Shown: positions 27,714 to 35,691 of the stretch, piece by piece
Layout of the letters: each line of letters begins with the position of its first letter
Numbering within the stretch: the stretch's first letter is position 1
NCBI RefSeq assembly: GCF_002844235.1
Contig: NZ_PGTS01000005.1
Coordinates: 62,001-126,000 of the forward strand
From: Thalassospira povalilytica
Lineage (GTDB): Bacteria; Pseudomonadota; Alphaproteobacteria; Rhodospirillales; Thalassospiraceae
DNA length: 64,000 nucleotides
Direction: 5' to 3'
Program-made: the position numbers and the translations under genes
The notes under the pieces: generated by a model
Told to the model about the DNA's origin: nothing
Database searches by the model: none
The model's input: only the letters and a program-made list of their open reading frames with translations

Positions 27714-28478
27714 ATGACCGATATTTCTGCTGCCAGCCGCATTCTGGCCGATGCCTTTGTCAATCACCGCCTGATTGATCCGCTGCCTGCTGACGTCGCG
27801 CCGACCGCCTTTGACGAGGCCTATGAAATCCAGGACGCCACCCTTGCACTGAGCGGGGCAAAACAGGCGGGATGGAAGCTTGCGGTTGCCACCCGCGCGG
27901 CACAGGAAAAAATCGGCGCGGACGGGCCGCTGGTCGGGCCGCTTCTGGATGGCCGCATTCTTTCGAACGGGGCGCAACTGACCACCAATGATCTGCATTT
28001 CCCCAATATCGAGGCCGAAATTGCCGTGGTCATGGACAGCACCCCGGCCCCGGATGCCACATCAAGTGACATTCTTGATCACATCCGATCAATGCATCTT
28101 GCGATCGAAATCGCCGACCGGCGCTATCATGAAAAGCAGGATCCGATCCAGACGCTGGCGGATCTGAATTCCACCGGCTATTTCGTGCTGGGCCAGGAAA
28201 TCGAAGGCTGGCGTGATCTTGGCTTTATCGGTGGCAAGGTCACCACCAAAAGCGACGGCGAAATCCTTGCCAGCAATGATGATCCCGATGCCTGGCCGGA
28301 AATCTTTGGCGGGCTGGAATATCTGGTCGGCTTTCTGGCCAAGCGGGGCAAAAGCCTTAAGGCCGGCGATGTGATCACCACCGGGGCCTGCGCGCTTCCG
28401 ACCATCAGCCCGCATGGCAAGATCGAAGCGATCTTTGACGGGTTGGGCACGGTGACCGCCGAGATCAAAAAGGTCTGA
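27714..28478 (+). CDS. 2-keto-4-pentenoate hydratase-like protein (FAH superfamily)
   Basis: 254 residues. The fold and motifs match the MhpD/hydratase branch: AGWKLAVATRAAQEKIGADGPLVGPL, the metal-binding acidic cluster IEAEIAVVM, AIEIADRRYHE and AGDVITTGACALPTISPHG. Members hydrate or decarboxylate 2-keto-enoates using Mg or Mn. Here, next to kdgD and under matching promoter sites, it may act on a keto-deoxy sugar acid, by analogy with FAH-family keto-deoxy-pentonate dehydratases. That substrate is inference; an aromatic-degradation role is less likely since no such genes are nearby. A terminator follows at 28504. Confidence 0.85.
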   Translation: MTDISAASRILADAFVNHRLIDPLPADVAPTAFDEAYEIQDATLALSGAKQAGWKLAVATRAAQEKIGADGPLVGPLLDGRILSNGAQLTTNDLHFPNIEAEIAVVMDSTPAPDATSSDILDHIRSMHLAIEIADRRYHEKQDPIQTLADLNSTGYFVLGQEIEGWRDLGFIGGKVTTKSDGEILASNDDPDAWPEIFGGLEYLVGFLAKRGKSLKAGDVITTGACALPTISPHGKIEAIFDGLGTVTAEIKKV

Positions 28479-28503
28479 TCGCGAGATCACGACCCGGTAC
28501 AGA

Positions 28504-28540
28504 AAAAGCCATGCGGGGCGACCTGCATGGCTTTTGTTTT
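28504..28540 (+). terminator. Rho-independent terminator after FAH-family gene
   Basis: AAAAGCCATGC (28504-28514) and GCATGGCTTTT (28525-28535) form perfect 11-bp arms followed by GTTTT. It separates this gene from the convergent lactonase and may work in both directions. Confidence 0.85.
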
Positions 28541-28568
28541 ATCGGTTCATGGCGTCAAAGACCGGGCA

Positions 28569-29468
28569 TCAGCCCTTTTCGCGAAAGCGCGTAACCGCAA
28601 CGCCGGGAACCTCGACGCGCAGTGACACCAGCTTGCCTGCATGGGGGAATTCGGCGCGTTTTTCCGCACTATAGCCTTCCTGATGGCTGGAGACATAAAG
28701 GGTTTTCATATCCGGCCCGCCAAAACATGGCATGGTCGGATTGGGCATCGGCATCGGAATTGACAGCAACAAAGTGCCATCGGGTGCAAAGCGGTTCAGA
28801 TTGCCCGCCGACACCCCGGCCGACCAGTAACAGCCATCCATATCGACCGCGGCCCCGTCCGGGCGGCCCAGCGTATCATCAAGATCAAGAAACCGCGTAC
28901 AGTTGGAAATGTCACCACTGGCAACATCGAAATCCCATCGATTGACCCAGGGCCCGCGTGAATCAGAATGATACATCTGCGCCCCGTCCGGCGACCAGGC
29001 GATGCCGTTGGAAATCTTGAAGCCGGTTGCCTTTTGATCAATCACGCCATCGGGCGTAATCCGATAAAGCGATGCGATCGGCTGCTTGTCGGGATTGTCA
29101 TCCATCGTACCGACCCAGAACGCCCCGTCCGGGCCGATCTTGCCGTCATTGGTGCGGCTTTTGATGCCATCTTCGATCCGGCACAAAGCAACACGTTCGT
29201 CGGTTTCGGGATCAAGGAACAGGATATCCTTGCGCAGGGCGACAATAATGCGCCCCGCATCGGTCAGGCCGAAACAGCCCAGTTCGCTGTCAAATTCCCA
29301 GACACGGCGCTGCCCCGATGCGACATCAAGGGCATGCAGCTTGCAATTCAGGATATCGGTCCAGTAAAGCCGGTTATTCCGGGCATCCCAATTGGGACAT
29401 TCCGCCAAGGTAAAAGTTTCATCCAGCAGGATTTCCGGCTGATACAGCACCTGATCATTGCCCGACAT
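28569..29468 (-). CDS. SMP-30/gluconolactonase-family protein, probable aldarolactone hydrolase
   Basis: 299 residues from the ATG at 29468, which has AAGGGG at 6-nt spacing; a GTG two codons earlier is possible. Motifs: ECPNWDARNNRLYWTDI, SRTNDGKIGPDGAFWVGTMDD, KISNGIAWSPDGAQMYHSDS and GRPDGAAVDMDGCYWSAGVSAG, with the Glu, Asn and Asp metal ligands of the family. Udh produces an aldaro-lactone that must be opened, and this second SMP-30 protein of the window, located among hexuronate genes, is the best candidate. A TCATATGATCA element lies just upstream at 29485. Confidence 0.9.
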   Translation of the reverse strand: MSGNDQVLYQPEILLDETFTLAECPNWDARNNRLYWTDILNCKLHALDVASGQRRVWEFDSELGCFGLTDAGRIIVALRKDILFLDPETDERVALCRIEDGIKSRTNDGKIGPDGAFWVGTMDDNPDKQPIASLYRITPDGVIDQKATGFKISNGIAWSPDGAQMYHSDSRGPWVNRWDFDVASGDISNCTRFLDLDDTLGRPDGAAVDMDGCYWSAGVSAGNLNRFAPDGTLLLSIPMPMPNPTMPCFGGPDMKTLYVSSHQEGYSAEKRAEFPHAGKLVSLRVEVPGVAVTRFREKG

Positions 29469-29659
29469 TGTCACCCCTTAAAATTCATATGATCAATTTC
29501 AATGAATACTGGTGTGCCCATCCGGGGCTGTGCTTGTCAACATTATTTGCCAGCCGGGTTGGTACCCCGATCACCTGTGATGCGTTGATGCAGCAGTGCA
29601 GACGACCGGTATGCGCCAGAAACCGGCCATCCGGCAGATCGCAATCGGGCAGGAAAATT

Positions 29660-30376
29660 TTACATGTCGCGGGCGTGGTCGGTGACACGCTGGCGGGCCT
29701 GATGGAGGTGATAACGCATCATCAATTCGGCACTGTCGCCATCCCGGCCCAGAATCGCATCATAGATCTGACGATGTTCGGCAAGCACGCGTTTGGCGCG
29801 GTCCGCCGACCCGGACCGGGTGATATTCAGCGCCACATTCATCGATTTCTGCATTACCCCATGCAGCGAATTCAGAATGGTCAGAAAGATTTCATTGCCG
29901 CTGGCGCGCGCGATTGCCATGTGAAAATCAAGATCGGCCTTATCGGCAATGTCACCGGCAGCCACCCCGTCTTCAAGCGTTTTCAGGGCATTTTCGATTT
30001 CACGGTGATGACGCACACTCGCACGTTCGGCCGCCATGCGTGCTGTTGCCCCCTCGATCGCGATACGGGCTTCAAAACACCGCAAAAGCCCGGCCACATC
30101 ATTGACCCCGCCAAATTCGATCAGCCCCTGGGGCGGGCGTTTTTTCACAAAGGAACCAACGCCCTGGCGCGCATAGACCAGCCCGTCGGACTGCAATTTT
30201 CGCAAGGCCTCGCGTACGACCGGTCGCGACACGCCAAAGGATGCGCAAATCTCGTTCTCGGAGGGCAGTTTCGTCCCCTCGCCCAGATTGCCCGAGACGA
30301 TCTGTTCAAGAATTTGACCATAAAGCTGATCAGCAAGTTTTTCGCGCTTCTGGACCTTAAGCAGCAATTCGGTCAT
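29660..30376 (-). CDS. GntR-family regulator, FadR subfamily
   Basis: 238 residues. An N-terminal winged helix (about 10-78) has EGTKLPSENEICASFGVSRPVVREALRKLQSDGLVYARQGVGSFV; the C-terminal FCD domain of six helices carries the Asp/His metal-binding pattern (DLDFHMAIARASGNEIF). Such regulators sense sugar acids or other organic acids. A 22-bp perfect palindrome built from CTTAC/GTAAG lies 37 bp upstream, and related half-sites occur at the dctP promoter, so it likely controls itself and the TRAP-udh operon. Confidence 0.92.
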   Translation of the reverse strand: MTELLLKVQKREKLADQLYGQILEQIVSGNLGEGTKLPSENEICASFGVSRPVVREALRKLQSDGLVYARQGVGSFVKKRPPQGLIEFGGVNDVAGLLRCFEARIAIEGATARMAAERASVRHHREIENALKTLEDGVAAGDIADKADLDFHMAIARASGNEIFLTILNSLHGVMQKSMNVALNITRSGSADRAKRVLAEHRQIYDAILGRDGDSAELMMRYHLHQARQRVTDHARDM

Positions 30377-30412
30377 CCCGTCCCCCGGACGCTGTGATTA
30401 CTTGTCATCTTG

Positions 30413-30434
30413 TAAAACTTACTTGTAAGTTTTA
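30413..30434. promoter_or_regulatory. 22-bp perfect palindrome upstream of GntR gene (probable autoregulatory operator)
   Basis: TAAAACTTAC (30413-30422) and GTAAGTTTTA (30425-30434) are perfect 10-bp arms around a 2-bp centre. An additional CTTGTAA half-site overlaps the left arm. It is the best match for the binding site of the adjacent FadR-type regulator. Confidence 0.7.
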
Positions 30435-30457
30435 TCGACTATTCCCGCACGGGTAAA

Positions 30458-30486
30458 GCCCCCGAACCGATCACGGATCGGGGGCT
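30458..30486 (-). terminator. Hairpin downstream of aldose epimerase gene
   Basis: AGCCCCCGA...TCGGGGGCT arms extend to 13 bp with one mismatch; only a short T run (TTT) follows on the minus strand. It lies 25 bp past the epimerase stop. Confidence 0.6.
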
Positions 30487-30510
30487 GATCGCGGCTTGAA
30501 AATGGCTGGA

Positions 30511-31497
30511 TCAATCAACCAGTGAATAGTCGCGGCTTTGCGGTGTGATGATTTCGTCATCATCGACCAGACCACTGTCAGGCTGCGCCAGCAGGGTCGG
30601 GATCAGCGTCATGGTGCCAGACAGGGTCTGATTTTTATCGAGCACCAGCAAATCACCGAATTCCTTGAATTCCGGACGGTTATGGACGTTTGGTACATGG
30701 CTTACCGGTTCGACACAGAATGTCTTGCCGTCTTCGGGGATATAGAATTGCAGGTTCGAGAACCGGTCACTTGCCAGCATCTTGAGACTGTAACCCGCAT
30801 CTTCCCAGACCATGTCTGCTTCGCGGTGCCAGCCGGTATAATGCACATCAAGCCCGCGGTTATGACGGATCATCTTGCCATCGGAAAAGTCCCGACCAAG
30901 ATCAATGACCGTGCGCGTGGTCGGCAACATGTCCTCGTCCGTGCCAAAGCAGTCGGTGGCAATAAACGAGACCGAAACATCATCCCCACCCGGGAACCAC
31001 GGATGCAATCCGATGCCATAGGGCATCGGGGTCCGACCCAGATGGCGCACACCGATTTCAATGGTGACATCATCGGGCGTGACCTTGAATTCCTGCCAGG
31101 CGACATAGACAAAGCCGCTTTCAGGGTCGTCATGCTTGTGATTGAAGCGCAGACTGTCGACGGTCGGACGTTCAATTGTCCATTCCGCAGCCCGGCCAAA
31201 ACCATGGATCGCATGCGGGCTGGGCGGGCGGTTGGCCGGCACCTTGACGATGCGGCCGTCAAATTCGAACTCGGCAAAGGCCAGCCGGTTGGCAAACGGC
31301 ACCATCGGAAAACAGCCAAGACTTGACGGGTTTCCCGATTTCAGCGCCTGTTCGGTGACCGGACGCAACAGATTGATGGTGCCTTTGCCATCGGGACGGA
31401 TCCAGTCGATCCGCGATATCGCCCCGCCCTGGGGAACAATGCCAATCTGAAATGGGCCGCTGTTCCAGCGGTATTCCGGTTCGCCCTTTTTGGACAT
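30511..31497 (-). CDS. Aldose 1-epimerase family protein
   Basis: 328 residues from the ATG at 31497; an in-frame TTG at 31518 would add seven residues. Galactose-mutarotase fold with NRLAFAEFEFDGR, PHAIHGFGRAAEW (catalytic-type His), GIGLHPWFPGG and a late FCVEPVSHVPN segment containing the expected Glu. It would interconvert alpha and beta anomers of a sugar, or of a uronic acid in this setting. Upstream of the GntR gene on the same strand but separated by a hairpin. TATGATGACTTTA lies 31 bp upstream of its start. Confidence 0.88.
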   Translation of the reverse strand: MSKKGEPEYRWNSGPFQIGIVPQGGAISRIDWIRPDGKGTINLLRPVTEQALKSGNPSSLGCFPMVPFANRLAFAEFEFDGRIVKVPANRPPSPHAIHGFGRAAEWTIERPTVDSLRFNHKHDDPESGFVYVAWQEFKVTPDDVTIEIGVRHLGRTPMPYGIGLHPWFPGGDDVSVSFIATDCFGTDEDMLPTTRTVIDLGRDFSDGKMIRHNRGLDVHYTGWHREADMVWEDAGYSLKMLASDRFSNLQFYIPEDGKTFCVEPVSHVPNVHNRPEFKEFGDLLVLDKNQTLSGTMTLIPTLLAQPDSGLVDDDEIITPQSRDYSLVD

Positions 31498-31527
31498 AAG
31501 CAGGTGCCTCAATTCCAACCAAAATCA

Positions 31528-31540
31528 TATGATGACTTTA
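31528..31540. promoter_or_regulatory. TATGATGACTTTA site upstream of aldose epimerase
   Basis: Identical over 13 bases to the site at 27639-27651. It overlaps a TCATATGA palindrome (31525-31532). A diverged relative (TACGACGATTT) lies at 31612, nearer the GntR gene at 31717. Confidence 0.55.
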
Positions 31541-31543
31541 GGA

Positions 31544-31594
31544 TCAGGTTTCATTAACTTGAATTCGATGACTACTCAAAATAATGAAACCTGA
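31544..31594. repeat. 12-bp perfect inverted repeat in divergent promoter region
   Basis: TCAGGTTTCATT (31544-31555) and AATGAAACCTGA (31583-31594) are perfectly complementary, separated by 27 nt. It sits between the epimerase and the GntR gene, and could be an operator bound by a dimer pair or a transcribed hairpin. Confidence 0.6.
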
Positions 31595-31716
31595 CCCGCA
31601 CACCATCCTCATACGACGATTTGAAGATGGTGTCGCCCAAAGCGCCAATTAAACTTTAACACTGAGCATCTTTTTTATATCCGGTTGTTTTATACCGGAT
31701 TTATCGGACACGCAAA

Positions 31717-32448
31717 ATGAACAAGACCAGTGCGTCAAATACGCCCCGCAAAGTTTCCCTGACCGAAAAGGTGATTGCAAGCCTGCGTTCCGAAATTGAA
31801 AGCGGACAGCGCGAACCGGGCAGCAAATTGCCAACCGAACCGGTTTTGACCGAGCGGTTCGGTGTCAGCCGCACCGTCATTCGCGAAGCCATCGCAGCCC
31901 TTAAGGCCGACGGGCTTCTTGAACCGCGTCAGGGGGCCGGTGTGTTTGTTCTGGCCCCGGAAACCCGAAGCAATGACAAATCGATTTTCGAAGTCGATTA
32001 CGCCCAGGTATCGGACGTTCTGGAAATTCTTGAATTGCGTATGGCCGTCGAGATCGAGGCCGCCGGTCTTGCCTGTATGCGCAGTTCCGTCGCCCAGCAG
32101 GCCAAGATTTTCGAAGCAATGGAAAAAATGGAACGTGCCCTGGAAAAAGGGGAACCCACCGCCCCGGCCGATTTCGAATTCCACAGCGCGATTGCCGCGG
32201 CCACCAATAACCGCCGCTATGCCGAATTTCTCGAACATCTGGGCGACAAGACCATCCCGCGGGCGCAGCTTCGCCGCCGCCCGCCAGAAGCCGAAGACCA
32301 GAAATCCTATATGCAGATGATCCTGGGTGAACATCGGCGCATCTATGATGCAATCGCCGCCCGCGACGATGACACCGCCCGCAAGGCCATGCGCGATCAC
32401 CTTAGCCTGAGCCAGACCCGCTATCAGAAACTGCTAACCCAGCGATAA
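31717..32448 (+). CDS. GntR-family regulator, FadR subfamily
   Basis: 243 residues. Winged helix at about 15-85 (PGSKLPTEPVLTERFGVSRTVIREAIAALKADGLLEPRQGAGVFV), then an FCD ligand domain (DVLEILELRMAVEIEAAGLA, DFEFHSAIAAATNNRRY, EHRRIYDAIAARDDD) with the usual Asp and His metal ligands. It is divergent from the aldose epimerase gene. The repeated TATGATGA-type sites upstream of this gene, the epimerase, kdgD and the FAH gene make it the likely regulator of the sugar-acid catabolic genes; assignment between the two local GntR proteins is inference. Confidence 0.92.
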   Translation: MNKTSASNTPRKVSLTEKVIASLRSEIESGQREPGSKLPTEPVLTERFGVSRTVIREAIAALKADGLLEPRQGAGVFVLAPETRSNDKSIFEVDYAQVSDVLEILELRMAVEIEAAGLACMRSSVAQQAKIFEAMEKMERALEKGEPTAPADFEFHSAIAAATNNRRYAEFLEHLGDKTIPRAQLRRRPPEAEDQKSYMQMILGEHRRIYDAIAARDDDTARKAMRDHLSLSQTRYQKLLTQR

Positions 32449-32843
32449 GCCGATCAACTGCGCGTCATCAAACGATTTGGCACCACTGGATAAGGTCGCG
32501 CGATCAACGACCACACGCATCCGTCGATGGGTCAGCGAATGAATGAAGCGCAGGCAACCTGATGCAAGGCATCACCAACGCGATCCTTTGCAAACGGTCA
32601 GAAAATTCCGATCAAACCTTGCCCGGCCGCTGTGTAACCGGGGTGCAATTTATGTGTCCCGGGCATCAGCGGTTCGGGGGCCGAAGAACGCATGACGGCA
32701 TTTGGCAAACATCGCCACTATCAGCCAACCCGTTGTCCGGCCGTCAGGAAATCATCGGAGCTGCGGGTAGCCTGAGCGGTCCGGTCCCGTCCGATCTGGT
32801 CCGGTCAGGGCGCTCTGGTCTGGTCTGGTCAGACCCGATCCAC
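32449..32843. other. Intergenic region with GGTC-rich repeats, no gene seen
   Basis: About 395 bases between a GntR gene and the stop of the convergent HAD gene. Open frames here lack ribosome sites and family resemblance. The right end (32776-32836) is rich in CGGTC/TGGTC repeats. Confidence 0.6.
32776..32836. repeat. Degenerate GGTC tandem repeat tract
   Basis: GGTC recurs at 5-bp or near-5-bp spacing, including three consecutive TGGTC units at 32816-32830. It directly precedes the HAD gene stop at 32844. Function unknown. Confidence 0.6.
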
Positions 32844-33665
32844 TCAGTCGGCCAGAGCCGCGGTCAGAACCGTCATGTCGGAAATCACGATATCGGCCCC
32901 GGCATCATAAAGCCGGTTGGTTGCGTCGGTTTCCTGACCGGCATAATGGCCGCCACCGACAAAGCCGATACATTTCATTCCGGCTGACACCGCCGCGGTG
33001 ACACCGGCAACGGAATCTTCGATGACGATGGTTGATGACGGCGAAAAGCCCATATCGGCACAGGCATGCAAAAACAGATCCGGGGCCGGTTTGCCGTTTT
33101 TGACGAAATCGGCACTATAGATCCGTTCTGAGAACCACGGGCCAAGGCCGGTGACCACCATGGTTTTTTCCAACCGTTCTACCGAACTGCTTGATGAAAT
33201 GCAAAAGGCCAGATCACGGCTGCGCAGGGCCGAAAGCACCAGATCAATGCCACTGATCTTGGCCAGTTCCGTGTCATAGCGCGCAAACAGTTTCTGATAA
33301 AAGAACGGTTTGAATTCGGCACTGATATCGGTGCCGGTCTGGCTGCGGATATGATCGATCGGGGCCGAACTTGACCGGCCGGTGAACCGGTCGGCAACCT
33401 CGCGAAACGATAAGGGGGCGCCGAAATGATCCAGAACATCCACAAGGGTCGCAAGCGAGATCGGTTCGCTATCGACCAGGACACCGTCACAGTCAAACAA
33501 CACAACCTTGCAGCCGTCAAACAGCTTGGCTATTGATGAAGGTGACGCTGGCCCCTGTTCCGGGCGGCGTTGGTCTTCGTTTCCGGCAAAGCGTCCATCT
33601 TTGTTGCTGGCTTCGTTTCCATCTATGTTTTCTTGTTCGTTTTCTTGTTCGTTTTCCTGGGCCAT
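32844..33665 (-). CDS. HAD-superfamily phosphatase
   Basis: 273 residues from the ATG at 33665; a start at 33686 lacks a ribosome site. After a low-complexity, charged N-terminal extension of about 50 residues (ENEQENEQEN encoded by a 12-bp tandem repeat), a beta-phosphoglucomutase-type HAD domain begins with motif I VLFDCDGVLVDSEP, then SSSS (motif II), the Lys in KNGKPAPDLF and motif IV VIEDSVAG. It probably dephosphorylates a sugar phosphate such as a pentose or deoxyhexose phosphate. It is divergent from the FGGY kinase gene, suggesting a shared carbohydrate role. The extension is absent from ordinary family members. Confidence 0.88.
   Translation of the reverse strand: MAQENEQENEQENIDGNEASNKDGRFAGNEDQRRPEQGPASPSSIAKLFDGCKVVLFDCDGVLVDSEPISLATLVDVLDHFGAPLSFREVADRFTGRSSSAPIDHIRSQTGTDISAEFKPFFYQKLFARYDTELAKISGIDLVLSALRSRDLAFCISSSSSVERLEKTMVVTGLGPWFSERIYSADFVKNGKPAPDLFLHACADMGFSPSSTIVIEDSVAGVTAAVSAGMKCIGFVGGGHYAGQETDATNRLYDAGADIVISDMTVLTAALAD
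33627..33659. repeat. 12-bp tandem repeat inside HAD gene
   Basis: GTTTTCTTGTTC occurs twice exactly (33627-33650) and a third time partially to 33659. It encodes the ENEQENEQEN stretch. The unit is a multiple of three, so copy changes would keep the frame. Confidence 0.8.
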
Positions 33666-33858
33666 GTTGAACCTGGCTTGTTTCATTTGTCTGATGAAAG
33701 CAGCCTAGCCAATCACATGTTTCAGCGTCAACAAAAATGAACATTTGACCAGCTATTGAACTTTTGATCAAATCGCGATCAATCAGACCATTCAAAACAA
33801 CATCCGGCAGTCGCGGTCCCATCTGCAAAGCCGGGGAAATGCGGAGGAAAACCCGACC

Positions 33859-35463
33859 ATGAGTCCCCAAGACACCTGTTTCATCGGCGTGGATGTTGGC
33901 ACCGGCAGTGCGCGCGCTGGCGTGTTTGATGCCAATGGCAAGCTGCTTGGCAGTGCCGCCCATGCAATTGCGATGAACCGTCCCAAACCCGATTTTGTCG
34001 AACAGGACTCGGAAAATATCTGGCAGTCGGTTTGCCAGTCGGTGCGCGATGCGTTGAAAAAATCCGCTGTCGCCCCCGAAAAAATCGCCGCCATCGGTTT
34101 TGACGCCACTTGTTCGCTGGTCATCCGCGATCAGGACAACCGTCCACTGGGCGTGACCCCGGGCGGGGCGGATAACTGGGATGTGATTGTCTGGATGGAT
34201 CACCGTGCCGTGCGCGAGGCCGAAGAATGCACCGCGACCGGATCGCGGGTTCTGGAATTTATCGGCGGCACCATGTCCCCGGAAATGGAAATGCCCAAAC
34301 TGATGTGGCTGAAACGCCATAACAAACCGGCCTGGGACAAGATGGGGGCGGCTTATGATCTGGCCGACTTCCTGTCATTCCGCGCAACCGGCAGCAATGC
34401 CCGGTCCTGCTGTACTGTCACCTGCAAATGGACGTATCTCGCCCATCAGGACGAACCGTGGGATCGTGATTTCCTGTCGCTGATCGGCATGGAAGACCTT
34501 AATGACAAGATCAATATGCATGATCCTGCACTGGCGGTTGGCGAACGCATCGGCACCCTTGATGCACAAGGTGCGGCTGATCTTGGCCTGACCACCGATT
34601 GCGTGGTCGGGGCCGGATTGATTGATGCCCATGCCGGTGCGCTTGGCACCCTTGGCGAATATCTGGATGGCAATCTGGATCAGCATTTCGCGATGATTGC
34701 CGGCACATCGACCTGTCATATGACCCTGTCAAAGCAACCGCGTTTCATCAAGGGCATCTGGGGTCCGTATTTCGGGGCGATTGCGCCGGGGCTTTGGCTC
34801 AATGAAGGCGGGCAGTCGGCAACCGGTGCGTTGCTTGACCATGTTGTCGCCATGCATCCGTTTTCCAACGGCATGGGCCGCGATGCCCACAAGCTTGCCG
34901 GGGAAAAGCTTTTGCCACTGATGGCTGATACCACCGACCTTGCACCGCGCCTGCATGTTCTTCCCGATTTTCATGGCAACCGGTCCCCGCTTGCCGATCC
35001 CGAGGCCCTTGGGGTGATTTCCGGCCTGACACTTGATCAGAGCGAGGAAAGCTTCCTGAAACTTTACTGGGCAACTGCCTGTGCGATTGCCTATGGCACG
35101 CGTCATATCATCGATGCGCTGAATGATACCGGATATGACATCACCCACATTCATCTGAGTGGCGGCCATACCGCATCCAAAGTGCTGGTCAAACTTTATG
35201 CCGATGTCACCGGCTGTCACGTTGTGATGTCCGATTGCGAGGAGCCGGTTCTGCTGGGTTCGGCAATGCTTGCGGCCGGGGCACTTGATGCCGATGGCGG
35301 TCTGGCCCGTGCTGCGCGCCAGATGGCGGGCAAGGAAACCCTGCATGCCCCCGATGAAAAAGCCAAGGCCGATCACGACCGGCGCTATGCCATTTTCCAT
35401 CAGATGCATGCCCATCGCCAGGCCCTTGATGCCATGAGCAATCCGGGGGCCAAACACGGCTGA
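33859..35463 (+). CDS. FGGY-family pentulose kinase (ribulokinase-like)
   Basis: 534 residues. The N-terminal GVDVGTGSARAGVFD is the phosphate-binding motif of FGGY kinases, followed by AAIGFDATCSLV and VWMDHRA with the catalytic Asp. Later, ALGTLGEYL, IAGTSTCHMTL and LSGGHTASKVLVKLYADVTG are the adenosine/phosphate motifs. The sequence is closest in pattern to the D-ribulokinase (YDR109c/human FGGY) branch of pentulose kinases, rather than AraB or XylB. It phosphorylates a ketopentose with ATP in the cytoplasm. Ribosome site GGAGG lies 11 nt upstream. Divergent from the HAD phosphatase. Confidence 0.9.
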   Translation: MSPQDTCFIGVDVGTGSARAGVFDANGKLLGSAAHAIAMNRPKPDFVEQDSENIWQSVCQSVRDALKKSAVAPEKIAAIGFDATCSLVIRDQDNRPLGVTPGGADNWDVIVWMDHRAVREAEECTATGSRVLEFIGGTMSPEMEMPKLMWLKRHNKPAWDKMGAAYDLADFLSFRATGSNARSCCTVTCKWTYLAHQDEPWDRDFLSLIGMEDLNDKINMHDPALAVGERIGTLDAQGAADLGLTTDCVVGAGLIDAHAGALGTLGEYLDGNLDQHFAMIAGTSTCHMTLSKQPRFIKGIWGPYFGAIAPGLWLNEGGQSATGALLDHVVAMHPFSNGMGRDAHKLAGEKLLPLMADTTDLAPRLHVLPDFHGNRSPLADPEALGVISGLTLDQSEESFLKLYWATACAIAYGTRHIIDALNDTGYDITHIHLSGGHTASKVLVKLYADVTGCHVVMSDCEEPVLLGSAMLAAGALDADGGLARAARQMAGKETLHAPDEKAKADHDRRYAIFHQMHAHRQALDAMSNPGAKHG

Positions 35464-35495
35464 GAATTCTTTCCCCCTGCCCCGTTCGCGGGACG

Positions 35496-35534
35496 CCCTA
35501 ACCAAAAGGCGCTTGACGCAACTTTTGGTTAGGG
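35496..35534 (+). repeat. 13-bp perfect inverted repeat after FGGY kinase
   Basis: CCCTAACCAAAAG (35496-35508) and CTTTTGGTTAGGG (35522-35534) pair perfectly with a 13-nt loop. It precedes a true terminator by 8 nt, giving two consecutive hairpins. Confidence 0.75.
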
Positions 35535-35542
35535 TCAAAACA

Positions 35543-35576
35543 AAAGGGCCGATGCAAAAGCATCGGCCCTTTCTTA
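35543..35576 (+). terminator. Rho-independent terminator after FGGY kinase
   Basis: AAAGGGCCGATGC (35543-35555) and GCATCGGCCCTTT (35560-35572) form a perfect 13-bp stem with an AAAA loop and trailing CTT. Confidence 0.85.
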
Positions 35577-35651
35577 CGCACGCGCGACGGCGGGGTCGGG
35601 GGATCATGCAGAAGATATTCATTTTCTGCACCGCCACGAGCACGATGCCTT

Positions 35652-35682
35652 ACAAGGCCGGTCCGGTTTGGACCGGCCTTGT
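35652..35682 (-). terminator. Terminator after RND pump gene
   Basis: ACAAGGCCGGTCC (35652-35664) and GGACCGGCCTTGT (35670-35682) are perfect 13-bp arms with a 5-nt loop, 10 bp past the RND gene stop. The T-rich side is stronger on the plus strand. Confidence 0.7.
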
Positions 35683-35691
35683 TTGTTCAGG

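Noticed and set aside
32562..32987. Open frame covering the gap and part of the HAD gene
   Set aside because: Overlaps the well-supported HAD gene on the opposite strand, lacks a ribosome site and shows no family pattern.
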